A DNA stretch of 64,000 nucleotides from Deinococcus metalli (GTDB lineage Bacteria; Deinococcota; Deinococci; Deinococcales; Deinococcaceae), in NCBI RefSeq assembly GCF_014201805.1, contig NZ_JACHFK010000001.1, forward strand, positions 806,001 through 870,000, read 5' to 3'. Both the position numbers and the translations under genes were made by a program. The first letter of the stretch is position 1. Every line of letters begins with the position of its first letter. The notes beneath the pieces were generated by a model. That model was not told the DNA's origin. It saw only the letters and a program-made list of their open reading frames with translations, and did not search any database. This document shows, piece after piece, positions 9,989-17,613 of this stretch.

Positions 9989-10725
9989 GTCGCCCTCCGA
10001 TCCGCGTCACGCAGTTTGGCCTGATCAACACCTACCTCGTGCCGGAAGCGGACGGCGTCACGCTGATCGACGCGGGTCTGCCGGGCCTGGAGCGCCGCGT
10101 CCAGCGCGCTGTCCGCGCCCTCGGCCGGCCACTGACCCGCGTTGCGCTGACCCATGCCCACGACGACCACATCGGCGCGGTGGACGCCCTGATGGCCGCC
10201 CGGCCCGGTCTGGAACTCCTCGTCGGCGAGAACGACGCCGCGCTGCTCGCGGAGCGGGGCTGCCGCGCCGCGCCCACCCGCCTGCTGCGGGCCGGCGACC
10301 GGATCGGATCGCTGACGGTCATCGACACGCCGGGGCACTCGCCCGGCCACGTCGCCTTCCTGGACGACCGCGACGGTACGCTGTACGCCGGCGACACCTT
10401 CGTGAGCGTTCCGTCCCTCCACGTCGCCAGCGTCCTGAGCGCCGTGTTCCCCCTGCCAACGCTGGGCACGCACGACCCCGCGCAGACCACCCGCAGCGCC
10501 CGCGCCCTGCTGGATGTGCCCGCGCGGTTCCTCGCGGTCGGTCACGGCCGGGTGCTTGCCGATCCGCTGCCCGCGATGCGCCGCGCGGTCGAACACGCCG
10601 AAAGTGGGGAGGAGCCGTCGGCCCTGACGCGCCGGATCGCCGGGACGGTGGCGCGCATGACCGGGATGGGCAGCGCGGCAGCCGTCGCCGGCAAGAACGG
10701 GGTGGCTCAGCAGAGCGAGCGCTGA
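9985..10725 (+). CDS. MBL-fold metallo-hydrolase
   Basis: A 246-residue metallo-beta-lactamase-fold hydrolase. The di-zinc motif is THAHDDH (about residues 53-59); the further ligands are the histidine of GHSPGH (about 113-118), the aspartate of YAGDTF (about 132-137) and the histidine of AVGHGRV. The compact size and the N-terminal FGLINTYLV beginning match the broad hydrolase group that includes glyoxalase II-like and lactonase-like enzymes. Substrate is unknown. The C-terminal 60 residues form a helical tail ending in a Gly/Ala-rich stretch. It is translationally coupled to the DUF2568 gene. Confidence 0.9.
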   Translation: MSRPPIRVTQFGLINTYLVPEADGVTLIDAGLPGLERRVQRAVRALGRPLTRVALTHAHDDHIGAVDALMAARPGLELLVGENDAALLAERGCRAAPTRLLRAGDRIGSLTVIDTPGHSPGHVAFLDDRDGTLYAGDTFVSVPSLHVASVLSAVFPLPTLGTHDPAQTTRSARALLDVPARFLAVGHGRVLADPLPAMRRAVEHAESGEEPSALTRRIAGTVARMTGMGSAAAVAGKNGVAQQSER

Positions 10726-10762
10726 CGGCCGTGCACGTGGGCACCGCCGGCAACGCCCCCGG

Positions 10763-11515
10763 TCACACGCCCAGGTAGGCCTTGATGATGTCCGGGTCGC
10801 CCATCAGCTCGGCGCTGGGACCCTCCTTGACGAGCTTCCCGAGTTCCAGCACGTAGGTGCGGTCTGTGACCTTCAGCACCTGCCGGACGTTCTGCTCCAC
10901 CAGCAGCACCGTCAGGCCGAGTTCGCGCAGGCTGCCGATCACGCGCATGACCTCCAGCACGACCAGCGGCGCGAGGCCCAGGCTGGGCTCGTCCATCAGC
11001 AGCACTTCCGGCTCGCTCATGATGGCGCGGCCGATGGCGACCATCTGCTGCTCCCCGCCGGACAGCGCCGCCGCCGGTGACGTGCGCTTCTCGGTCAGGC
11101 GCGGGAAGAAGTCGTACACCTTCTGGAGGTTCGCGGCGCGGTTCGCCTTGGTGCGCGGCAGGTACGCGCCCATCAGGAGGTTCTCCTCGACGGTCATCTG
11201 CCCGAACAGCTGCCGGCCCATCGGGACGTGCGCGACGCGCATCTCGGTGATGCGGTGCGGCGGGACGCCGTTCAGGTTCTGCCCGCGGTACTCGGCCGCG
11301 CCGCCCCTGGCCTTGAGCATGCCCGACACGACGCGCAGGATCGTGCTCTTGCCCGAGCCGTTCCCGCCGACCAGCCCGACGAGTTCGCCCTTGTCCACGT
11401 GCAGCGACACGCCGAACACGACCTGCACCTCACCGTACGCGACCTCCAGGTCACGGACATCCAGCACCCGTTCACCGGGCACGAAGCCGGGGCGCTTCAC
11501 GGTGACGGCCGTCAT
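10763..11515 (-). CDS. livF: branched-chain amino-acid ABC transporter ATPase, LivF-like
   Basis: A 250-residue ABC ATPase of the LivF branch. Walker A is GGNGSGKST (about residues 50-58), the signature is LSGGEQQM and Walker B is LLMDEPSLG. The C-terminal GKLVKEGPSAELMGDPDIIKAYLG is the typical LivF ending. It is the last gene of the liv operon, with a 96-nt gap after livG that shows no promoter I could recognise. It pairs with LivG beneath the LivH-LivM permease in the cytoplasmic membrane. Confidence 0.93.
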   Translation of the reverse strand: MTAVTVKRPGFVPGERVLDVRDLEVAYGEVQVVFGVSLHVDKGELVGLVGGNGSGKSTILRVVSGMLKARGGAAEYRGQNLNGVPPHRITEMRVAHVPMGRQLFGQMTVEENLLMGAYLPRTKANRAANLQKVYDFFPRLTEKRTSPAAALSGGEQQMVAIGRAIMSEPEVLLMDEPSLGLAPLVVLEVMRVIGSLRELGLTVLLVEQNVRQVLKVTDRTYVLELGKLVKEGPSAELMGDPDIIKAYLGV

Positions 11516-11611
11516 GGGCGTCCTCCGCGGCGGCCTGCGGACTCCGGGCCGGGAGCGGGAAGGGACAGGTTCGTCTCGGGGCCTGCAACGCGGAGCCCGT
11601 GGCTGCCGTTC

Positions 11612-12409
11612 TCAGTCATCGTCGTCTCCCAGGTACGCACGGATCACATCGGGGTGCGCGGCGACGTCGTGCGGGTCGCCCTCGGCGAGGAGTTCCCCGA
11701 AGGCCATGCAGATCACGTGGTCCGACAGGCTCATGATCACGTGCATGATGTGCTCGACCATCACGATGCCCAGCCCGGACTGCGCGAGCTGCCGGATCAG
11801 GGCGACCATCTCCTGCTGGCCCGGCGGGTTCAGACCCGCGATGCTCTCATCGAGAAACAGCATGCGGGGCTCCAGCGCGAGCGCCTTGGCGAGTTCCAGA
11901 CGGCGGCGGCGCGCCAGGTTCAGCTGTGACGCCGGCTGCGCGGCCCGGTCTGCGAGACCCACCCGTTCCAGCACGTCGTAGGCGTGGTTCTCCGCGGCGC
12001 GGCCTCGGTACTTGAGGAACGCGGCCACCAGGACGTTCTCCAGCACGCTGAGGTCCTCGAAGGGCCGCTCCACCTGGAAGGTGCGGGCCATGCCGAGTTT
12101 TGCCCGCACCTGTGGCTGCGCGTGCGTGATGTCGCGCCCATCGAACGCGACGCGGCCCTCGCTGGCCTTCACGAAGCCCGTCAGGGCGTTGAACAGCGTG
12201 GTCTTGCCCGCGCCGTTCGGGCCGATCAGGCCGAGGATCTCGCCGGGCCGCACCGCGAGGCTGATGTCCTTCACGGCCACCACGCCGCCGAAGCGCACGG
12301 TGATGTTGCTCGCCTCCAGCAGGGGCGGCCCACTGGGCGCGTGCACCGGCTGCCCACCGAAGTCGGTCCGGCCGGCTATGACGGCGGGACTCTGCGACGG
12401 CCCGCTCAT
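11612..12409 (-). CDS. livG: branched-chain amino-acid ABC transporter ATPase, LivG-like
   Basis: A 265-residue ABC ATPase. Walker A is GPNGAGKTT and the long LivG-type insert (TRTFQVERPFEDLSVLENVLVAAF) is present. The signature loop is unusual: SQLNLARRRRLELAKA replaces LSxGxxRRLEIARA, and Walker B reads LFLDESIAGLNP. A related subfamily of LivG proteins has this kind of degenerate loop, so it may still be active together with the canonical LivF. Its start overlaps the livM stop by 4 nt. An N-terminal extension of about 25 residues precedes the ABC domain. Confidence 0.92.
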   Translation of the reverse strand: MSGPSQSPAVIAGRTDFGGQPVHAPSGPPLLEASNITVRFGGVVAVKDISLAVRPGEILGLIGPNGAGKTTLFNALTGFVKASEGRVAFDGRDITHAQPQVRAKLGMARTFQVERPFEDLSVLENVLVAAFLKYRGRAAENHAYDVLERVGLADRAAQPASQLNLARRRRLELAKALALEPRMLFLDESIAGLNPPGQQEMVALIRQLAQSGLGIVMVEHIMHVIMSLSDHVICMAFGELLAEGDPHDVAAHPDVIRAYLGDDDD

Positions 12410-13413
12410 CGTGCCGTCCCCAGCTTGCGGCCACCGCGCTGGAACAGGCCCATCACGCCGTTCGGAGCGAAGAGCGTCACGACCAGAATCAGCACGCCGT
12501 AGATCAGGAGGTTCGCGTTCGCGAACACGTTGCGGAAGATCTCGCCGAACACCGCGAGCAGGATCGCGCCGATGGCCGGGCCCTGGATGGTGCCGCGCCC
12601 GCCGATGATGGCCATCAGGGCGATTTGCACACTGATCGGCAGTTCCAGCAGGGTGTGCGGCTCGAAGGCCTGCAGGTAGATGCCGTACAGCGCGCCGCCC
12701 AGCGCCGTGAGCGCCGCGGAGATCATGAACGCGATCACCTTCATGCGCGTGGGGTCGATGCCCAGGGCGCGGGCGCCGTCCTCATCCTCGCGCACGGCCT
12801 GCAGCGCGTAGCCGAGGCGGGAGCGGCGGATGGCGTGCGTGATGCCGAGCGTGAGGACCACGAAGGCCGCCGCGAGGATGTACTCGGCCTTGCGGTCGAA
12901 CAGGTCCAGGCCCAGGAAGCGCGGCAGGTCCGGCATGAACAGGCCCTCGCTGCCGCCGGTCCACTCGGAGTTGATGGCAATCAGACGGATGACGAGCGCC
13001 ACCGCGATGGAGGACAGCGTGAAGTAGCTGCCGCGCAGGCGGAACGTCAGGCCGCCCCACACCGCCGCGATCAGGGCCGCAAGCACCATGGCGATCAGCG
13101 CGCCCCACCACGGCGCGACCGGCCCGCCGAAGATCGCCGGCACGCGCTCGGGAATGGCGAGCAGGGTCATGGTATACGCGCCGATACCGAGCAGCGCCGC
13201 GTGCCCGAGGCTGGTCTGCCCGGCCCACCCGCCCAGGATGTTCCAGCTCATGGCGAGCCCGGCGAAGATCAGGGTGGACACGCCGAAGTTCATGGCCTTG
13301 CCGAAGAACATGGGGTACAGGACGATCACGGCGATCAGCGCGGCGCTTAGCCACATGTTTCCGAAGGTCAGGGCGCGGGGGCGCGCGGCGGGAGCAGTGG
13401 TGGTGGCGGTCAT
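12406..13413 (-). CDS. livM: branched-chain amino-acid ABC transporter permease, LivM-like
   Basis: A 335-residue permease with about nine hydrophobic segments. The family motifs are visible: GWAGQTSLGHAALLGIGAYT near residues 65-85 and the cytoplasmic loop RRSRLGYALQAVREDEDGARALGID near residue 195, which couples to the ATPases. It overlaps both livH and livG by 4 nt, so the three are translated as a block. Confidence 0.95.
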   Translation of the reverse strand: MTATTTAPAARPRALTFGNMWLSAALIAVIVLYPMFFGKAMNFGVSTLIFAGLAMSWNILGGWAGQTSLGHAALLGIGAYTMTLLAIPERVPAIFGGPVAPWWGALIAMVLAALIAAVWGGLTFRLRGSYFTLSSIAVALVIRLIAINSEWTGGSEGLFMPDLPRFLGLDLFDRKAEYILAAAFVVLTLGITHAIRRSRLGYALQAVREDEDGARALGIDPTRMKVIAFMISAALTALGGALYGIYLQAFEPHTLLELPISVQIALMAIIGGRGTIQGPAIGAILLAVFGEIFRNVFANANLLIYGVLILVVTLFAPNGVMGLFQRGGRKLGTAR

Positions 13414-14297
13414 ACGCGTTTCACCGTGCGCCCGAACAGGCCCTCGGGGCGGAGCAGGAGGACGAGCAGGAACGCGACCAGGCCGTACGCGTCACGGTAG
13501 TTGTTGCTGATGTAGAACGCGCCCAGCGACTCGATGGTGCCGAGCACCAGGCCGCCCACGACGGCGCCCGGCAGGTTCCCGAGACCGCCCAGCACGGTCA
13601 CGATGAAGGCCTTGGTGGTGTAGTTCTCGCCGACGGTGGGAAAGGCGTACAGCAGCGGCATGAGCAGTACGCCCGCGATCGCGGCGAACGCGACGCCCAG
13701 CCCGAACACGATCGCTTGGATGGTGGCGGTCTTCACGCCCTGGAGTTCTGCGCCCAGCGGATTCTGCGCCGTGGCGCGGATGGCCCGCCCGAGTTCCGTG
13801 CGGTACAGCAGGAAGTTCAGGCCCCCGATGGCGGCCAGCGTCCCGATGCCCGCCACGATGAGCGGAATGCTGAGCTGCACGCCGCCGAGCTGCACCGTCT
13901 TCGTGGCGTACGCGACGTTGATGTTCTGCGGCTGCGCGCCGAAGGTCAGCAGCAGCGTGTTCGAGATGATCAGGCCCAGCCCGAGCGTGGCGAGCATGCT
14001 GCCCTCTGCCAGCCGGTCACCCAGGCGCGCGAGGATGACGCGCTGGATGACGTACCCGAGCGCGAAGCCCACCGGCGCAGCCACGAGCACGCTGAAATAC
14101 GGATCGAGGTTGAACGCGCGGAACAGGGCCAGCGTGATGAACATGCCGATGGCGAGAAAGTCCCCGTGCGCGAAGTTGATGACCCGCATGACCCCGAAGA
14201 TGAGGCTCAGACCGGTGCCGATCAGGGCGTACAGGCCGCCGGTGAGCAGGCCCTGCGCGATCGTCTGAATGAGTGCCGTGGCGGCCGCTGGATCCAT
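13410..14297 (-). CDS. livH: branched-chain amino-acid ABC transporter permease, LivH-like
   Basis: A 295-residue permease with about eight hydrophobic segments. The LivH landmarks are present: GGLYALIGTGLSLIFGVMRVINFAHGDF near residues 20-47, the RTELGRAIRATAQNP coupling loop, and the GGLGNLPGAVVGGLVLGTIES stretch. AAGGAG precedes the ATG at 14297. It follows a livK gene by 34 nt and heads the overlapping livHMG block. Confidence 0.95.
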   Translation of the reverse strand: MDPAAATALIQTIAQGLLTGGLYALIGTGLSLIFGVMRVINFAHGDFLAIGMFITLALFRAFNLDPYFSVLVAAPVGFALGYVIQRVILARLGDRLAEGSMLATLGLGLIISNTLLLTFGAQPQNINVAYATKTVQLGGVQLSIPLIVAGIGTLAAIGGLNFLLYRTELGRAIRATAQNPLGAELQGVKTATIQAIVFGLGVAFAAIAGVLLMPLLYAFPTVGENYTTKAFIVTVLGGLGNLPGAVVGGLVLGTIESLGAFYISNNYRDAYGLVAFLLVLLLRPEGLFGRTVKRV

Positions 14298-14331
14298 GAA
14301 TGCTCCTTGAGGACAGGGGGTGGGAGAGGGA

Positions 14332-15486
14332 CTATTTGCCGAGAATCAGCTTGCCGCGGGCGGCGCTGGCGGGTCCGACCGTCACGAACTTGCCCTCCTG
14401 CACCTGCGTGATCAGGCCCACCACGGAGTTCTGGTTGGTGTACCCGCCGTACGTGCGGAACGCGACCGGTCCGAAGGCGGTCTTGAGGTTGGTCTGGGCC
14501 AGGGCGGCGCGCACCTTCTCGGGGTCGGTGCCGCCGGCGCGCTTCACGGCGTCGATGGCGGCGAGCATCGCGGCGTAGCTCTGCGCGGCGTGCTGGCTGG
14601 GTTCCGCGCCGCCCAGCGCGGCCTTCAGGCGCGTGTACAGGTTCTGCGCGCCGGGGTAGCGCACGTCGGGGTTCCAGACCATCGTCACCAGGAAGCCCTC
14701 GGCGGCGTCGGCCGCGCCGGTCAGGAACGCCGGCAGCGCGAAGCCCGTCGCGATCCCCGCGATGATGCGGGGCTTGAGGCCCACCTCCTTGACCTGTTTC
14801 GTGAGCGCCACGGCGTCCTGCTCGTACGAGGCGAAGATCACGACGTCCGGGTTCTGGCCCTTGTAGCGGTTCAGCAGGGGCCGGAAGTCCGTGAGGCCCT
14901 GGTCGTAGGTGTCCTTGCCCAGGATGGTGTAGCCGGCGCCGGGCAGCAGCTTGGTCGCGTCGGTCAGGACGCTCTTGCCGAAGGCGTCGTTGCTGGTGAG
15001 GATCACGGCCGTCTTCAGGCCCGGCGTCTTGCGCAGCTGATCGATGAGTGAGCGGGTGTACACGCTCGACTGGTTGTTCACGCGGAAGGTGTAGGCGTTG
15101 CCGGGCTTGGTGATGGTCTCGTCCACGGCGGTCGCGACGAGCAGCGGCACCTTCACGCGCGCCATGTACTGCGACAGGGGCTTGGTGATGCCGCTCGCGT
15201 ACGCGCCGATCACGACCGGCACCTTCGCGTTCACGAGCTTCTCGGCCGCCGTGAGGGCCTTGTTGGTGTCGCTGGCGTCGTCCTCAATGGCGAGCTCGAC
15301 CTTCTGGCCGTTCACGCCGCCCCGGGCGTTGACCTCGTCGAGCGCGACCTTGAAGCCGGCCTGCTGCATCTGCCCGAAGGTGGCGAAGCGGCCCGAAAGG
15401 CTGGTGATCGCGCCGATCTGGATGGTGCCCTGGGCAGCGGCGCTGGCGGCGGTGGCGAGGAGCAGGGTGGTGATGATCCGGGTCAC
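14332..15486 (-). CDS. ABC transporter substrate-binding protein, LivK-like (paralogue 1)
   Basis: A 384-residue type I periplasmic binding protein. A signal peptide (MTRIITTLLLATAASAAAQG) is followed by the family start IQIGAITSLSGRFATFGQMQQAGFKVALDEVNARGGVNGQKVEL. It should capture a branched-chain amino acid or related amide outside the membrane and deliver it to LivHM. The GTG start has AGGAGG 6 nt upstream. It lies between a second LivK paralogue and livH in one operon. Confidence 0.92.
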   Translation of the reverse strand: MTRIITTLLLATAASAAAQGTIQIGAITSLSGRFATFGQMQQAGFKVALDEVNARGGVNGQKVELAIEDDASDTNKALTAAEKLVNAKVPVVIGAYASGITKPLSQYMARVKVPLLVATAVDETITKPGNAYTFRVNNQSSVYTRSLIDQLRKTPGLKTAVILTSNDAFGKSVLTDATKLLPGAGYTILGKDTYDQGLTDFRPLLNRYKGQNPDVVIFASYEQDAVALTKQVKEVGLKPRIIAGIATGFALPAFLTGAADAAEGFLVTMVWNPDVRYPGAQNLYTRLKAALGGAEPSQHAAQSYAAMLAAIDAVKRAGGTDPEKVRAALAQTNLKTAFGPVAFRTYGGYTNQNSVVGLITQVQEGKFVTVGPASAARGKLILGK

Positions 15487-15543
15487 GGGAAACCTCCTGG
15501 ACGGAGCGCGCCGCTCCCTGGGGAACGGCGCGCCGGGCGAAGC

Positions 15544-16704
15544 TCAGCGTTCAAACTTGATGGCGCGCGGCACGACCTCCTTGGGGTACACCGGCACGAA
15601 CACGCCGTTTTGCACCTGCTGCGCGACCATCGCGAGCGGGTTCTGGTTCCGGAAGCCGTCGTAGTCCTTGAACTGGATCGGGCCGAAGGCGGTCTGCATG
15701 CTCACGGCGTTCAGCGCGGCCTTGACCTTCTCGCGGTCCGTGCTGCCCGCCGCCTTGAGGGCCTCGGCCGCCACGAGCACCGCGGCGTAGCCCTGCGCGG
15801 CGTGGTAGCTGGGATCGGCCCCGCCCAGCGCCTTCTTGAGGTCGACATTCAGCTTCTGCGTGCCGGCGTAGCGCAGCTGCGGGATCCACGCGGTGGCGGT
15901 CACGACATTCTCGGCGGCGCTGCCGCTGTCCTTGATGAAGTCCGGCAGCGCGAATCCCGCCGCGCCGCCCGCGAACAGCCGGGGCTTCACGCCCACCTCG
16001 CGCGCCTGCCGCATCACGGTGACGCTGTCGGCGGCGTAGGAGACCATCAGGACGCCGTCGGGGTTCTTGGCCTTCATGCGGTTCAGGACCGGGCGGAAGT
16101 CCGTGAGGCCCTGGTCGTAGCGCTGGTCCTCCACGACCTGGATGCCGTAGGCCTTGGCAAAGTTCTGCGCGGCGTCCGCGACGGACTTCTCGAAGGCGCC
16201 GGTGCCGGCGATGATCGCCATGGTCTTGAACTTGTTGTCGCGGAAGATGTTCAGGATCACGCGGGCGTACTCGGTGGCGGGCTGGTTCATGCGGTAGGTG
16301 TAGTCGCTGCCGGGCTTCGTGATGTCGTCGCCGCTGGACGTGAACACCAGGTTGGGCACCTTCTGCCGCGCGAGGTACTGCGCCTGCGCCTTCACGAGCG
16401 AGCTGGAGTACTCGTTCAGCACGAGCGGCACGCCGGCGTTCACGAGGCGCTCGGCGGCGGCGAGTCCCTTGTTCACGTCGCTGGCGTTGTCCTCGATGAT
16501 GAGTTCGAGTTTCTTGCCGAGGACGCCGCCCTTGCGGTTGACCTCCTCGATGCCGACCTTGAAGCCGGCGAGCTGCATCTTGCCGAACTCCGCGAAGCGC
16601 CCGGTGACGGACGTGATCGCGCCGATCTTGATCGTGTCCTGCGCCGCCCCCTGCGTGCTCAGGGCGAGGGTGGCGAGGGCGGTCAGGGTGAGGACTGTGC
16701 GCAT
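15544..16704 (-). CDS. ABC transporter substrate-binding protein, LivK-like (paralogue 2)
   Basis: A 386-residue paralogue of the next gene downstream, with a similar signal peptide (MRTVLTLTALATLALSTQGAAQ) and the same mature beginning (IKIGAITSVTGRFAEFGKMQLAGFKVGIEEVNRKGGVLGKKLEL). The two probably arose by tandem duplication and feed the same permease, likely with different ligand preferences. The ATG at 16704 has AAAGGAG upstream; a longer frame to 16761 lacks signal-peptide features. It follows the FadR-type regulator gene by about 50 nt. Confidence 0.92.
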   Translation of the reverse strand: MRTVLTLTALATLALSTQGAAQDTIKIGAITSVTGRFAEFGKMQLAGFKVGIEEVNRKGGVLGKKLELIIEDNASDVNKGLAAAERLVNAGVPLVLNEYSSSLVKAQAQYLARQKVPNLVFTSSGDDITKPGSDYTYRMNQPATEYARVILNIFRDNKFKTMAIIAGTGAFEKSVADAAQNFAKAYGIQVVEDQRYDQGLTDFRPVLNRMKAKNPDGVLMVSYAADSVTVMRQAREVGVKPRLFAGGAAGFALPDFIKDSGSAAENVVTATAWIPQLRYAGTQKLNVDLKKALGGADPSYHAAQGYAAVLVAAEALKAAGSTDREKVKAALNAVSMQTAFGPIQFKDYDGFRNQNPLAMVAQQVQNGVFVPVYPKEVVPRAIKFER

Positions 16705-16753
16705 GTGCAGCTCCTTTGTGGGTGTGGCGGTGCCACGGTGGGTGGGCAGGGAT

Positions 16754-17401
16754 TCACGCATGGTGGCGCCGGACGGCGTCGGACACGCGCTGGAGGTGCG
16801 AGCGCATGGCGGTCTCGGCGGCGGGTCCGTCCCGCTGCCGCAGCGCCCGCTCGATGCTGCGGTGCTCCTCGTGGCTGAGTCTCAGGTGCCACGCCTCGTT
16901 CAGCAGGAGCGGCCCGGCGAGGCGCATCTCGCGCATCAGGAGTTCGGAGTGGCGGATCACGCGGTTGTTGCCGCAGGTCTGCACGATGATCTGGTGGAAG
17001 CGGGCGTCGAGGTCCCGGAAGGAGCGGGGGTCACCGATCGCTGCGGCTCCCTGCGCGTCCAGGACGCCGCGCAGCGCGGTGAGGTCGGTGCTCGTCATGC
17101 GTTCGGCGGCGAGCCGGGCGGCGAGGGCGTCGATGCTGGCGCGCAGGTCGTACAGTTCCAGCACGTCGCCCAGGTTGAGGCGGGCGACCTCCACGCCGCG
17201 GCGGGTGTGCTCGACCGCGAGGCCCTCGCCGACGAGCAGCAGGACCGCCTCACGGACAGGCGAGCGGGACACTTCCAGCTGCCGGGCGAGTTCCGGGACA
17301 CTCAGACGGGTGCCGGGCGGCAGGTCGCCGGACAGGATGGCGGCGCGCAGGCGGTCGCGGACAAGGTCGACGACGCGCGTGCTGGCAACGGGCTTCAGCA
17401 A
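16754..17401 (-). CDS. GntR/FadR-subfamily transcriptional regulator (FCD domain)
   Basis: A 215-residue regulator at the head of the liv-type operon, so it probably controls uptake in response to a carboxylate or amino-acid metabolite. The winged helix is about residues 10-70 (VVDLVRDRLRAAILSGDLPPG, LARQLEVSRSPVREAVLLLVGEGL). The FCD ligand domain follows, with the metal-binding pattern DxxFH (DLDARFHQIIV) and histidines in LRLSHEEH and AMRSHL. I place the start at TTG 17401 because AAAGGAG lies 7 nt upstream. An ATG at 17422 lies upstream of that ribosome site and is less likely. Confidence 0.88.
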   Translation of the reverse strand: MLKPVASTRVVDLVRDRLRAAILSGDLPPGTRLSVPELARQLEVSRSPVREAVLLLVGEGLAVEHTRRGVEVARLNLGDVLELYDLRASIDALAARLAAERMTSTDLTALRGVLDAQGAAAIGDPRSFRDLDARFHQIIVQTCGNNRVIRHSELLMREMRLAGPLLLNEAWHLRLSHEEHRSIERALRQRDGPAAETAMRSHLQRVSDAVRRHHA

Positions 17402-17432
17402 GGGCGGGCTCCTTTGTGACATTGAGCAGGTT

Positions 17433-17459
17433 GTGGTACTCCGGAAGTGTTACATGTAA
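17433..17459. promoter_or_regulatory. candidate operator upstream of the FadR-type regulator
   Basis: Two GTNNNAC cores (17433-17439 and 17447-17453), as in FadR-type sites, lie 14 bp apart centre to centre. The second overlaps a perfect 10-bp palindrome TTACATGTAA (17450-17459). The location just upstream of the regulator suggests autoregulation. Confidence 0.4.
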
Positions 17460-17485
17460 TCGGCCGGTGTGCAAGCCCGTCGCGC

Positions 17486-17514
17486 TTGACCACCCCCGCG
17501 CCGCGCGGCACACT
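17486..17514 (+). promoter_or_regulatory. candidate promoter of the GH13 gene
   Basis: TTGACC (17486-17491), a 17-nt spacer and CACACT (17509-17514). The -35 is good and the -10 is weak. It would give a leader of about 95 nt. Confidence 0.4.
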
Positions 17515-17613
17515 GGCGGCACAACCCGAAGGCAACGCCTGCCGCGCGCGGCACGACCACACCTGATCCCCAGGAGGCCGTGCCGCGCGTGCCCTTGACC
17601 CCACCGGAGCGCC

